Origin: Sphingopyxis sp. FD7
GTDB lineage: Bacteria; Pseudomonadota; Alphaproteobacteria; Sphingomonadales; Sphingomonadaceae
Length of the DNA: 64,000 nt
Direction: 5' to 3'
NCBI RefSeq assembly: GCF_003609835.1
Contig: NZ_AP017898.1
Coordinates: forward strand, 62,001 to 126,000
Below, piece by piece: positions 17,167 through 25,269 of the stretch. The translations under genes and the position numbers were made by a program. The number at the start of each line of letters is the position of its first letter. The stretch's first letter is position 1. Below the pieces are notes generated by a model. The model had not been told where the DNA came from and did not search any database. It was given only the letters and a program-made list of their open reading frames with translations.

Positions 17167-17205
17167 TTGACGCGGCGCAACATAGATTATATACCAACCA
17201 GTATA
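17167..17205 (+). promoter_or_regulatory. RND efflux promoter with TetR operator
   Basis: -35 TTGACG (17167-17172), 17-bp spacer, -10 TATACC (17190-17195). The palindrome TATAC-CAACCA-GTATA (17190-17205) covers the -10 element, so a bound repressor would block RNA polymerase. It shares ATTATATACCA with the tetR promoter. Confidence 0.65.
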
Positions 17206-17530
17206 CAAAGATAGGCTCTCCCCCCGGAGCGGCCGTCGTGTGACAGGATCATGCGGCGGCCGGATCCATCGACAGCATGAATCAATCCCGGGAGCGGGCT
17301 CGACCCGGCCGGGCGCCGATGGCGTTCGACCCAAGTAAACAGGGCCCGGCGCGCGCATTTTTCGGTGCGGGCGCCGGACGGGGCGGCCGTCCTCTGCCAA
17401 GAGGGTCGTCTGCATATGAGGACCGCAATCGCAACGCGGCGGAAGCAGCGCTTCCGGCGACGGGTTTCTGCGCCCCCTTTCCATGGCCGGGGTGCGGCAA
17501 CCGAACCGAACGAAGAGAAGAGGGCATAAG
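17206..17530 (+). other. Long leader of the efflux operon with an 85-codon ORF
   Basis: The predicted transcript has about 320 nt before the adaptor start. It contains an open frame at 17277-17534 (starts MNQSRERARPGRAP, Arg/Pro/Gly-rich, no recognised domain) whose TGA overlaps the adaptor ATG as ATGA. The composition does not look like a folded protein; it may be chance, or a leader peptide that couples translation. No riboswitch fold was recognised. Confidence 0.3.
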
Positions 17531-18802
17531 ATGACCGTCCACACCCCGATCGAAAAGCTCGACCCCGCCGATGCGAAGGTCCGCCGCGAACTCAAGACGC
17601 TGCTCCGCCCCGCGCGCGGCCGCCGTGTGGCGTGGATCGGCGCGTTTCTGGTGCTGGTCGCCGGCGCCTGGTGGCTGCTGCGCGACGGCGCACCACAGGC
17701 GGCGGCAGCGCCCGCTCCGGTGCTGACCGTCGCCGCGCCGCTCGCGCGCGACGTGACCCTGTGGGACGAATATATCGGCCGTTTCGAGGCGTCGAAGGCG
17801 GTCGAGGTGCGTCCGCGCGTGTCGGGCGCGATCACGGCAATTCACTTTACCGATGGCCAGATCGTCCGGCAGGGCCAGCCGCTCTTCACCATCGACCCGC
17901 GCTCCTATCGCGCCGCGCTCGCCGAAGCGCGCGCCGCGGCGGCGAGCGCGCGCAGCGACCTGGCGCTCGCCCGGCTTGAACTCGACCGCGCGAGCCGCCT
18001 GGTCGATATCGAGGCGGTGTCGCAGAGCGAGATCGACCGGCTGCGCGCGCGGGTCAACGCCGCGACCGCGGCGCTCGCAGCAGCCGAGGCGCGCATCGCC
18101 CAGCGCGCGCTCGATGTCGAGTTCACCACCGTCCGTGCCCCCTTGAGCGGCCGCATTTCGGACCGCCAGATCGACGCGGGCAACCTCGTGTCGGCGGGCG
18201 ATGCCGGCGGCACCTTGCTGACGACGATCAACGCGCTCGATCCGATCTATTTCACCTTCCAGGGGTCCGAGGCGCTGTTCCTCAAGACCAAGCGCGAGGG
18301 CGGCGACAAGGGCGCGGCGGTCGAAGTGCGCTTGCAGGACGAAAGCGATTATCGCTGGAGGGGCCGCCTCGACTTCACCGACAATGGCCTCGATCCGCGG
18401 TCGGGCACGATCCGCGCGCGCGCGAGCTTCGCCAATCGCGAGATGTTCCTGACCCCCGGCATGTTCGGCAACATGCGTCTGTCGACCGGCCGGACGACGC
18501 GCGCGCTGCTGGTCCCCGCCGCCGCGGTGCAGACCGACCAGGCGCGCAAGATCGTCTATGTCGTCGGCCAGGACGGCATGGTCGCGGCGAAGCCGGTCGA
18601 GATCGGCCCCGAGGTCGATGGTCTGCGCGTTATCCGGTCGGGGCTGGCGCCGACCGACCGCGTCGTCATCAACGGATATCAGTTCGCGCGCCCCGGCACC
18701 AAGGCCGAGACCAAGGCGGGCAAGATCGTCGCGGCGGCGCCCAAGCAGGCGGCGGCCGGGACGAACGAGCCGGTGTCGGCGCAGGCGACCTTTGCGCGGT
18801 GA
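17531..18802 (+). CDS. RND efflux periplasmic adaptor (membrane fusion protein)
   Basis: 423 residues from ATG 17531, which has a GAAGAGGG ribosome-binding site; an in-frame ATG at 17483 lacks one. The cytoplasmic N-tail is followed by one transmembrane helix (about 37-54, VAWIGAFLVLVAGAWWLL), so it is anchored by a helix and not by a lipid. Lipoyl/barrel-sandwich halves (VEVRPRVSGAITAIHFTDGQ and VRAPLSGRISDRQIDAGNLV) flank an Ala/Arg-rich alpha-hairpin (about 130-190); beta-barrel and membrane-proximal domains follow (GMFGNMRLSTGRTTRALLVP). It links the inner membrane pump to the NodT-type outer membrane factor encoded by the following genes. Confidence 0.93.
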   Translation: MTVHTPIEKLDPADAKVRRELKTLLRPARGRRVAWIGAFLVLVAGAWWLLRDGAPQAAAAPAPVLTVAAPLARDVTLWDEYIGRFEASKAVEVRPRVSGAITAIHFTDGQIVRQGQPLFTIDPRSYRAALAEARAAAASARSDLALARLELDRASRLVDIEAVSQSEIDRLRARVNAATAALAAAEARIAQRALDVEFTTVRAPLSGRISDRQIDAGNLVSAGDAGGTLLTTINALDPIYFTFQGSEALFLKTKREGGDKGAAVEVRLQDESDYRWRGRLDFTDNGLDPRSGTIRARASFANREMFLTPGMFGNMRLSTGRTTRALLVPAAAVQTDQARKIVYVVGQDGMVAAKPVEIGPEVDGLRVIRSGLAPTDRVVINGYQFARPGTKAETKAGKIVAAAPKQAAAGTNEPVSAQATFAR

Positions 18803-18807
18803 CCTTT

Positions 18808-18930
18808 CTCCCCTCCCGCTTGCGGGAGGGGTCGGGGGTGGGCCAGCTCCGTCTCAATGGCCCACCCCGCTGCGACTAGCGAGCAAAGCTCGCAAGTCTC
18901 GCTGCCCCTCCCGCAGGCGGGAGGGGTGAC
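18808..18930. repeat. Palindromic repeat family F
   Basis: Outer arms CTCCCCTCCCGCTTGCGGGA and CCCCTCCCGCAGGCGGGAGG are each hairpins and also pair with one another; inner arms GTGGGCCA and TGGCCCAC pair (18838-18845 and 18858-18865). It fills the 157-bp gap between adaptor and pump genes within the operon, where a stable hairpin could set the adaptor/pump expression ratio. Single copy in this window. Confidence 0.75.
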
Positions 18931-18959
18931 CGAAACAGTTTACAGACAGGGGCTCTCCC

Positions 18960-21900
18960 ATGCGCCTATCCCGCTTCTTCATCGACCGGCCGATCTTTGC
19001 GGCGGTGATCGCCGTCATCATCACCATCGTCGGCGCGGTCGCCTATATCGGCCTGCCCGTCTCGCAGTATCCCGACATTGTCCCGCCGACGGTGACGGTG
19101 ACCGCCACCTATCCGGGCGCGTCGGCCGAAACCGTCGCCGACACGGTGGCGGCGCCGATCGAGCAGGAAATCAACGGTGTCGATAACATGCTCTATATGA
19201 GCAGCCAGTCGACCGGCGACGGCGTCGTGACGATTACCGTGACCTTCAAGATCGGCACCGACCTCGATGCCGCGCAGGTATTGGTGCAAAACCGCGTCGC
19301 GATCGCGACCCCGCGCCTCCCCGAAACGGTGCAGCGACTGGGGGTGGTGACGCGCAAGACCTCGCCCGACTTCCTGATGGTCGTGAACCTCGTCTCCCCC
19401 GACAAGTCGCTCGATCGCGCCTATATTTCCAATTATGCGCTGACCCAGCTGCGCGATCGCCTCTCCCGCATCGACGGCGTCGGCGACGTGCGCCTGTTCG
19501 GCGCGCGCGACTATGCGATGCGCGTGTGGATCGACCCCGGCCGCGCCGCCGCGCTCGACCTGACCGCGGGCGAGATCGTCGCGGCGCTGCGGCGCGAAAA
19601 TGTGCAGGTCGCCGCGGGGACGCTCGGTCAGCCTCCCTATGCGGGCGGCAGCGATTTCCAGCTCAACGTCGAAACGCAGGGGCGCCTCTCGGACCCCAAG
19701 GATTTCGCCAATATCGTCATCCGCAGCGATGCCGACGGGCGTCAGGTCCGCGTGTCCGACGTCGCGCGCGTCGAACTGGGCGCGTCGGATTACAACAGCA
19801 ACACCTATCTGTCGGGTGATCCCACCGTCATCATGGCGGTGTTCCAGCGCCCCGGATCGAACGCGCTCGCCGCGGCGCAAGCGGTTGAGGCCGAAATGGC
19901 GGCGTCGTCGAAAGATTTTCCCAAAGGCCTCGAATATCGGGTCATCTATAACCCCACCGAGTTCATCGCCCAGTCGATCGACGCGGTGATGACGACCCTG
20001 CTCGAAGCCGTCGTGCTCGTCGTCATCGTCATCCTCGTCTTCCTGCAGAAATGGCGCGCGGCGATCATTCCGGTGCTGGCGATCCCCGTGTCGCTGATCG
20101 GCACCTTCGCGGTGCTCGCAGGCGTCGGCTACAGCCTCAACAATCTGTCGCTGTTCGGGCTCGTCCTCGCGATCGGCATCGTCGTCGACGACGCGATCGT
20201 CGTCGTCGAGAATGTCGAACGCAATCTGGAGAAGGGCATGAGCGCGCTCGAAGCCGCGCGCACGTCGATGGACGAGGTGTCGGCGGCGCTCGTCGCCATC
20301 GTGCTCGTGCTCTGCGCGGTGTTCGTGCCGACCCTGTTCCTCACCGGCCTGTCGGGCGCCTTTTACCAGCAGTTCGCGGTGACGATCTCGACCGCGACGA
20401 TCATCTCGCTGATCCTTTCGCTCACTTTGTCGCCCGCGCTCGCGGCGATCCTGCTGCGCGGCCATTCGGCGCCGGTGCAGGAGGGCAGGGGGATGCGGAT
20501 GCTGCGCCGCGCGGGCGATGCGTTCAATCGCGGCTTCGAGCGGATGAGCGACGGCTATGCGCGGCTCACCGCCCGGCTGGTGCGCGCGCCCAAGAAGATG
20601 ATGGTCAGCTATGCGGGGCTGATCGCGGCGACCGCGGGGCTGTTCTGGGCGACGCCGACGGGCTTCATCCCGGCGCAGGACCAGGGCTATTTCCTCGTCG
20701 CTCTCAAGCTGCCCTCGGGCGCTTCGGTCGAGCGCACCGACGCGGTGCTGCAAAAGGTCGCGGCGCGCGTGCTGCCGGTCGAGGGCGTGCTGGGGTCGGT
20801 GATGCTCGCGGGCTTCGACGGGCCGTCGCAGACGCTCGCGCCCAATTCGGCCGCCGCCTATTTCCCGCTCAAATCCTTCGAGGAAAGGAAGAAGCTCGGC
20901 GTCAAGTTCGAGGACATCATGGCCGAAGCGCAGAAGCGCACCGCGGATATTACCGAAGCGCAGATCGTCGTGATCCCGCCGCCCCTCATTCAGGGGATCG
21001 GCTCGGCCGGCGGTTACCGGATGATCGTGCAGGATCGCGGCGGCCATGGCTATGCGGCGCTCGCGAACGAAACGAACGCGCTGATCGGCAAGGCGAACCA
21101 GACCCCCGGCCTCGCCCATGTCTTCACCTTTTTCGACCCCACCAATCCGCGCGTCTTTGCCGACGTCGACCGCGCGAAGGCGAATGCGCTGGGCGTTTCG
21201 CCCGAGCGGGTGTTCGAGGCATTGCAGGTCTATCTGGGATCGGCGTTCGTCAACGATTTCAACCTGCTCGGCCGCACCTATCGCGTCACCGCGCAGGCCG
21301 ACGCGCCTTATCGCCAGAGCGTCGCCGACATCGCGAACCTGCGCACGCGGTCGGACAGCGGCGCGATGGTGCCGATCGGGTCGGTCGCCAATTTCGAGGA
21401 CCGCACGGGGCCGTATCGCGTCACGCGCTACAATCTGTTCCCCGCGGTCGAGATCGACGGCGACACCGCGCCCGGATCGTCGTCGGGCGCGTCGCTGACG
21501 ACGATGGAAAAGATCGCGTCGGAAACGCTGCCCGCGGGTTATGGCACCGAATGGACGGGCATCGCCTTTCAGCAGAAGGCGGCCGCGAACACCGCGGGGA
21601 TCGTCTTCGCGCTCGCGGTGCTGTTCGTCTTCCTCGTGCTCGCGGCGCAGTATGAGAGCCTGGTGCTGCCGCTCGCGATCATCCTGATCGTGCCGATGTG
21701 CCTGCTCGCGGCGATGATCGGCGTGAACCTGCGCGGCATGGACAATAATGTGCTGACGCAGATCGGGCTGGTCGTGCTGATCGCGCTCGCCGCGAAGAAT
21801 GCGATCCTGATCGTGGAGTTCGCGAAGCAGGCCGAGGAACAGGACGGGCTGTCGCCGATCGACGCCGCGGTGCGCGCCGCGCGCGACCGCCTGCGCCCGA

Positions 21901-22145
21901 TCCTGATGACGAGCTTTGCCTTCATCCTCGGCGCGGTGCCGCTGCTGATCGCGAGCGGGGCGGGGGCGGAGCTGCGCCAGGCGCTCGGCACTGCGGTGTT
22001 CTTCGGGATGCTGGGGGTGACGGCGTTCGGCCTCATCTTCACGCCGACCTTCTATGTCGTCTGCCGCGCGCTCGGCGACTGGTTCGCTGCGCGGAAACGC
22101 GGGTCGGGCGTGCGCGGCTCGGCGCTGCCCGTGCCGGCGGAATAA
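18960..22145 (+). CDS. RND multidrug efflux pump, inner membrane permease (AcrB/HAE1 type)
   Basis: 1061 residues, the usual length for the hydrophobe/amphiphile efflux RND family. Begins MRLSRFFIDRPIFAAVIAVI (TM1). Twelve TM segments in two halves with large periplasmic loops; TM4 has GIVVDDAIVVVENVERNL, carrying the proton-relay Asp pair, and the TM10-11 region has GLVVLIALAAKNAILIVEFA, carrying the relay Lys. Porter-domain motifs (GARDYAMRVWIDPGRAAAL, GIGSAGGYRMIVQDRGGHGY) fit AcrB/MexB. It exports drugs or hydrophobic compounds using the proton gradient together with the adaptor and outer membrane factor, under the upstream TetR regulator. Confidence 0.95.
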   Translation: MRLSRFFIDRPIFAAVIAVIITIVGAVAYIGLPVSQYPDIVPPTVTVTATYPGASAETVADTVAAPIEQEINGVDNMLYMSSQSTGDGVVTITVTFKIGTDLDAAQVLVQNRVAIATPRLPETVQRLGVVTRKTSPDFLMVVNLVSPDKSLDRAYISNYALTQLRDRLSRIDGVGDVRLFGARDYAMRVWIDPGRAAALDLTAGEIVAALRRENVQVAAGTLGQPPYAGGSDFQLNVETQGRLSDPKDFANIVIRSDADGRQVRVSDVARVELGASDYNSNTYLSGDPTVIMAVFQRPGSNALAAAQAVEAEMAASSKDFPKGLEYRVIYNPTEFIAQSIDAVMTTLLEAVVLVVIVILVFLQKWRAAIIPVLAIPVSLIGTFAVLAGVGYSLNNLSLFGLVLAIGIVVDDAIVVVENVERNLEKGMSALEAARTSMDEVSAALVAIVLVLCAVFVPTLFLTGLSGAFYQQFAVTISTATIISLILSLTLSPALAAILLRGHSAPVQEGRGMRMLRRAGDAFNRGFERMSDGYARLTARLVRAPKKMMVSYAGLIAATAGLFWATPTGFIPAQDQGYFLVALKLPSGASVERTDAVLQKVAARVLPVEGVLGSVMLAGFDGPSQTLAPNSAAAYFPLKSFEERKKLGVKFEDIMAEAQKRTADITEAQIVVIPPPLIQGIGSAGGYRMIVQDRGGHGYAALANETNALIGKANQTPGLAHVFTFFDPTNPRVFADVDRAKANALGVSPERVFEALQVYLGSAFVNDFNLLGRTYRVTAQADAPYRQSVADIANLRTRSDSGAMVPIGSVANFEDRTGPYRVTRYNLFPAVEIDGDTAPGSSSGASLTTMEKIASETLPAGYGTEWTGIAFQQKAAANTAGIVFALAVLFVFLVLAAQYESLVLPLAIILIVPMCLLAAMIGVNLRGMDNNVLTQIGLVVLIALAAKNAILIVEFAKQAEEQDGLSPIDAAVRAARDRLRPILMTSFAFILGAVPLLIASGAGAELRQALGTAVFFGMLGVTAFGLIFTPTFYVVCRALGDWFAARKRGSGVRGSALPVPAE

Positions 22146-22156
22146 GGAGAAAGATC

Positions 22157-23566
22157 ATGATGCTCCGCAATCTTGTCACCGCCGCGTCGGCGCTCGCGCT
22201 CGCCGCCTGCGCCGTCGGCCCCGATTACAAGGCGCCGCAGTCGGCGTCGGCGCCCTCCGCCACGGGGCCGTTCGTCGCGGCGAACAGCCCCGCGATGTCG
22301 CTCGATCCGGTCGCCGCCGACTGGTGGCGCCTCTATGACGATCCCGTGCTCGACGGGCTCGTCGTCGATGCGCTCGCCAGCAACACCGACGTCCGCGTCG
22401 CGGTCGCCAGTATCGCCCGCGCGCGCGCGGCGCTGCGCGGGGCGCGCGCCGACCGGCTGCCGCAGGGGCAAATCGGCGCGGGCGCCAATTACGGCCGCAG
22501 CCCCGAAGGCCAGCGCCTGCCCGGCGCGCCCCAAGAGGATTGGGCGGTCGATGTCGGCATCAACGTCGCTTACGAGGTCGACCTGTTCGGCCGCGTCGGC
22601 CGTTCGGTCGAGGCGGCGCGCGGCGATGTCGCGGCGGCCGAGGCCGACGCCGAGGCGGTGCGCGTAATCGTCGCCGCCGACACGACTCAAGCTTACGCAG
22701 ACGCCGCCTCCAGCGCGGCGCGGCTCGCCGTCGCGCGGCGGATTGTCGAGTTGCTGGACCAGCAGGTGAAGCTCACCGAGCGCCGCAAGGAGGTCGGGAT
22801 GGCGACCGGGCTCGATCTGGCGCGCATCACGACGCTGCGCGACCAGCGCGCGGCGGACATTCCGGCTATCGAGGCCGAGCGGCAGGCGGCGTTGTTCCGC
22901 CTCGCGACTCTGACCGGTCGCGTTCCCGCTGCGCTCCCTCCCATCGCGGCGGACCGCAACATCAGCCTCGAGATCACCGATCCCATCCCGGTCGGTGATG
23001 GGGCGGCGCTGCTCAAGCGTCGTCCCGATATTCGCGCCGCCGAGCGCCGCCTCGCCGCCGACACCGCGCGCATCGGCGTTGCGACCGCGGACCTGTATCC
23101 GCGCGTCACGCTCGGCGGATCGGCCGGGTCCACCGGCACGGGCTTTGGCGATATTTTCGGCGGCGGGCCGCTGCGCTGGCTGCTCGGGCCGCTGCTCAGC
23201 TGGGCCTTCCCCAACCAGGAACCCGCGCGCGCCCGCATTGCCGCCGCCGAAGCCGATGCGCAGGCGTCGCTCGCAGCATTTGACGGCACGGTGTTGCGCG
23301 CGCTGGAGGAGACCGAGACGGCGCTGTCCTCCTATGCGCGTTCGCTCGAACAACGCCAGTCGCTGCGCGCGGCGCGCGACCAGGCCGAACGCGCCGCGCG
23401 GATCGTGCGCGCCAAGCGGGTAGAGGGTGCATCGGACTCGCTCGAATGGCTCGACGCCGAGCGGACCTTTGCCGAGACCGAGGCCGTGCTCGCGGCGCAG
23501 GACGCGCAGATTTCGCGGCGGCAGATCGCGCTGTTCCGCGCGCTCGCGGGTGGCTGGTCGAGTTAG
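22157..23566 (+). CDS. NodT-family outer membrane efflux lipoprotein
   Basis: 469 residues; ATG 22157 sits 7 bp after AGGAG and 11 bp after the pump stop. The signal peptide ends in a lipobox (ALALAACAVGPDYKAP), so Cys of LAAC is acylated. Typical NodT/OprM features: ADWWRLYDDPVLDGLVVDAL, INVAYEVDLFGRVGRSVEAA, LLKRRPDIRAAERRLAADTA, LGPLLSWAFPNQEPARARIA and the C-terminal SLEWLDAERTFAETEAVLAA. It forms the outer membrane channel of the tripartite pump encoded immediately upstream. Confidence 0.95.
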   Translation: MMLRNLVTAASALALAACAVGPDYKAPQSASAPSATGPFVAANSPAMSLDPVAADWWRLYDDPVLDGLVVDALASNTDVRVAVASIARARAALRGARADRLPQGQIGAGANYGRSPEGQRLPGAPQEDWAVDVGINVAYEVDLFGRVGRSVEAARGDVAAAEADAEAVRVIVAADTTQAYADAASSAARLAVARRIVELLDQQVKLTERRKEVGMATGLDLARITTLRDQRAADIPAIEAERQAALFRLATLTGRVPAALPPIAADRNISLEITDPIPVGDGAALLKRRPDIRAAERRLAADTARIGVATADLYPRVTLGGSAGSTGTGFGDIFGGGPLRWLLGPLLSWAFPNQEPARARIAAAEADAQASLAAFDGTVLRALEETETALSSYARSLEQRQSLRAARDQAERAARIVRAKRVEGASDSLEWLDAERTFAETEAVLAAQDAQISRRQIALFRALAGGWSS

Positions 23567-23584
23567 AGCTGGGCTCGCTTGAAT

Positions 23585-23663
23585 CGTCATCCCGGCGAAG
23601 GCCGAGATCTCGCCCTCGCATTCTGACGCACCGGCGAGATCCCGGCCTTCGCCGGGATGAACG
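23585..23663. repeat. Palindromic repeat family A, copy 3
   Basis: About 79 bp; begins CGTCATCCCGGCGAAGGCC and ends CTTCGCCGGGATGAACG, with one extra A in the right terminus compared with the other copies. It lies just after the efflux operon. Confidence 0.8.
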
Positions 23664-23770
23664 AGGCAGAGAGAAGGAGGTGCTGCGCCCCACCGCCATC
23701 CCACCATCGTTTACGCCGCTTTTACCAGTCCCGGTGCATAGGATTCACCGATATTTGTGGCTGGGGATAA

Positions 23771-25117
23771 ATGATGGACAGCATGCGCGGACTGCTTTCG
23801 GGCAGCCACGGCCAGGATGACGAGGCGGTCGAGGCGCCCGCGGCTGTCGGCGTCGACGAACGGCGGATGCAGGTGCGCGCCTATAATTACTGGGCCTCGC
23901 TGCTTGCCGACCGCGCCTATCCGTCGGTCGAGGATCTCGACCTTGAAAACGCCGATTTCGGTCCGCATGCGGTGCTGCTCGATTTCACCCAGGGCATCGA
24001 CAATCCCGGTATCGCCTTCCTGGGCGAGCGGCTGCGCGACGAGTCGCAGATCGACGAGAATGTCCATTATATCAGCCAGATACCGGGCCGCTCGCTGCTG
24101 TCGCGGCTGACCGACCATTATCTGCAGATCATCGCCAACCGCGCGCCCATCGGCTTCGAGGCCGAGTTCGAGAGCGATCGCGGCGTGACGATCATGTATC
24201 GCGGCATATTGCTGCCCCTGTCGTCCGACGACGATACGATCGATTTCATCATGGGCGTGATCAACTGGAAGGAAGCGGCTCCCGCCGAACAGGAAGCGGA
24301 GTTGCAGCTGTCGGTCGAACAGGCGCTGCGTAGCGCCGCGCCGCTGACCGCGCCGGTGCCGGTGTGGGCCGATGGCCCCGACTCGCTGCACTTCGACGAG
24401 GATTTCGGCGCCGATGCCGCGCCGGGGTTTGCCGTGCTGGGCGACGGCGCCGACCTGTTCGGCGACGCCGACCGCACCGACGACGCCGTCGATGAGTCCG
24501 CCGATCCCGGTCCAGAAGCCGAACTGGCCGACTGGCTGGCGCTGGCGCGCGAGACCGCCGAGCGGGCGATCGCCGCCGACAGTCGCAGCCGCAGTGCATT
24601 GTATCGGGCGGTCGGCCAGGCATGGGACTTCGCGCTCGCGGCCGAAGAACGGCCCGAGGCTTTTGCCGCGCTGCTCGACGATGCGGGACTGAAGCCACAG
24701 GCGCGCGCGCCGATGACGCCGGTGGTCAAGCTGGTCTTTGGCGCCGCCTATGACAAGACACGGCTGGCCGAATATGCCTGCGCATTGGCCCATGCGAAGG
24801 ACGAGGGTATCGCGCGCGGCGAACTTGCCGCCTATCTCGACCGTTATCCCGGCGGGCTGAAAGGGCTGGTCAAGGACGCGCGCGCGCGGCGCAGGCCGGT
24901 CAAGGCGAAAGTTTCGGTCGACGCGCGGCTTGAAACCTTGCGCAGCGCGCAGCCCGCCGTGATTCTGGAACATGATGCGGGCGACGCCGAATTCGTCGTG
25001 CTCATCGCGCGCGCGATGCCGGGCGGTCATGTCGGCATCGTCGCCAAGGCGGCCGACGACCCGGCATTGGTGGCGAAGCTTGCCGGGAAGGCGATCGCGA
25101 TCACCGCTGGCGGCTGA
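23771..25117 (+). CDS. PAS domain-containing protein of unknown function
   Basis: 448 residues. Residues about 35-175 form a PAS-like module of the PAS_5 type (RAYNYWASLLADRAYPSVED, LLDFTQGIDNPGIAFLGERL, FIMGVINWKEA). There is no kinase, GGDEF, EAL or DNA-binding domain. An acidic linker (about 200-255) leads to an Ala-rich helical region and a C-terminal domain (about 375-448, PAVILEHDAGDAEFVVLIAR). Similar proteins are common and unassigned in sphingomonads. ATG 23771 is followed by a second ATG; either may be used. The large glutamate dehydrogenase lies 152 bp downstream on the same strand. Confidence 0.75.
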   Translation: MMDSMRGLLSGSHGQDDEAVEAPAAVGVDERRMQVRAYNYWASLLADRAYPSVEDLDLENADFGPHAVLLDFTQGIDNPGIAFLGERLRDESQIDENVHYISQIPGRSLLSRLTDHYLQIIANRAPIGFEAEFESDRGVTIMYRGILLPLSSDDDTIDFIMGVINWKEAAPAEQEAELQLSVEQALRSAAPLTAPVPVWADGPDSLHFDEDFGADAAPGFAVLGDGADLFGDADRTDDAVDESADPGPEAELADWLALARETAERAIAADSRSRSALYRAVGQAWDFALAAEERPEAFAALLDDAGLKPQARAPMTPVVKLVFGAAYDKTRLAEYACALAHAKDEGIARGELAAYLDRYPGGLKGLVKDARARRRPVKAKVSVDARLETLRSAQPAVILEHDAGDAEFVVLIARAMPGGHVGIVAKAADDPALVAKLAGKAIAITAGG

Positions 25118-25269
25118 CCGGCCTCGCGCAACAGACAACCCGAAAGTTGAAATATTTTTACGTGAGCGCGCGAACGAGGCCTTGAGCCGCGCGCGCCACA
25201 GGCGCATAGGGGGCGGCAGCGAACGGACCCCCGCCGATCGTCGGCTGGGTTCCCCCTTTTTGGTTCGGG

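Noticed and set aside
18966..21119. Minus-strand 717-codon frame over the RND pump
   Set aside because: Shadow of the pump gene; no domain and extreme Arg/His/Asp content.
23567..23770. A gene in the gap between the NodT factor and the PAS protein
   Set aside because: Only repeat A and a short promoter-like stretch; frames crossing it are extensions of neighbouring shadows.
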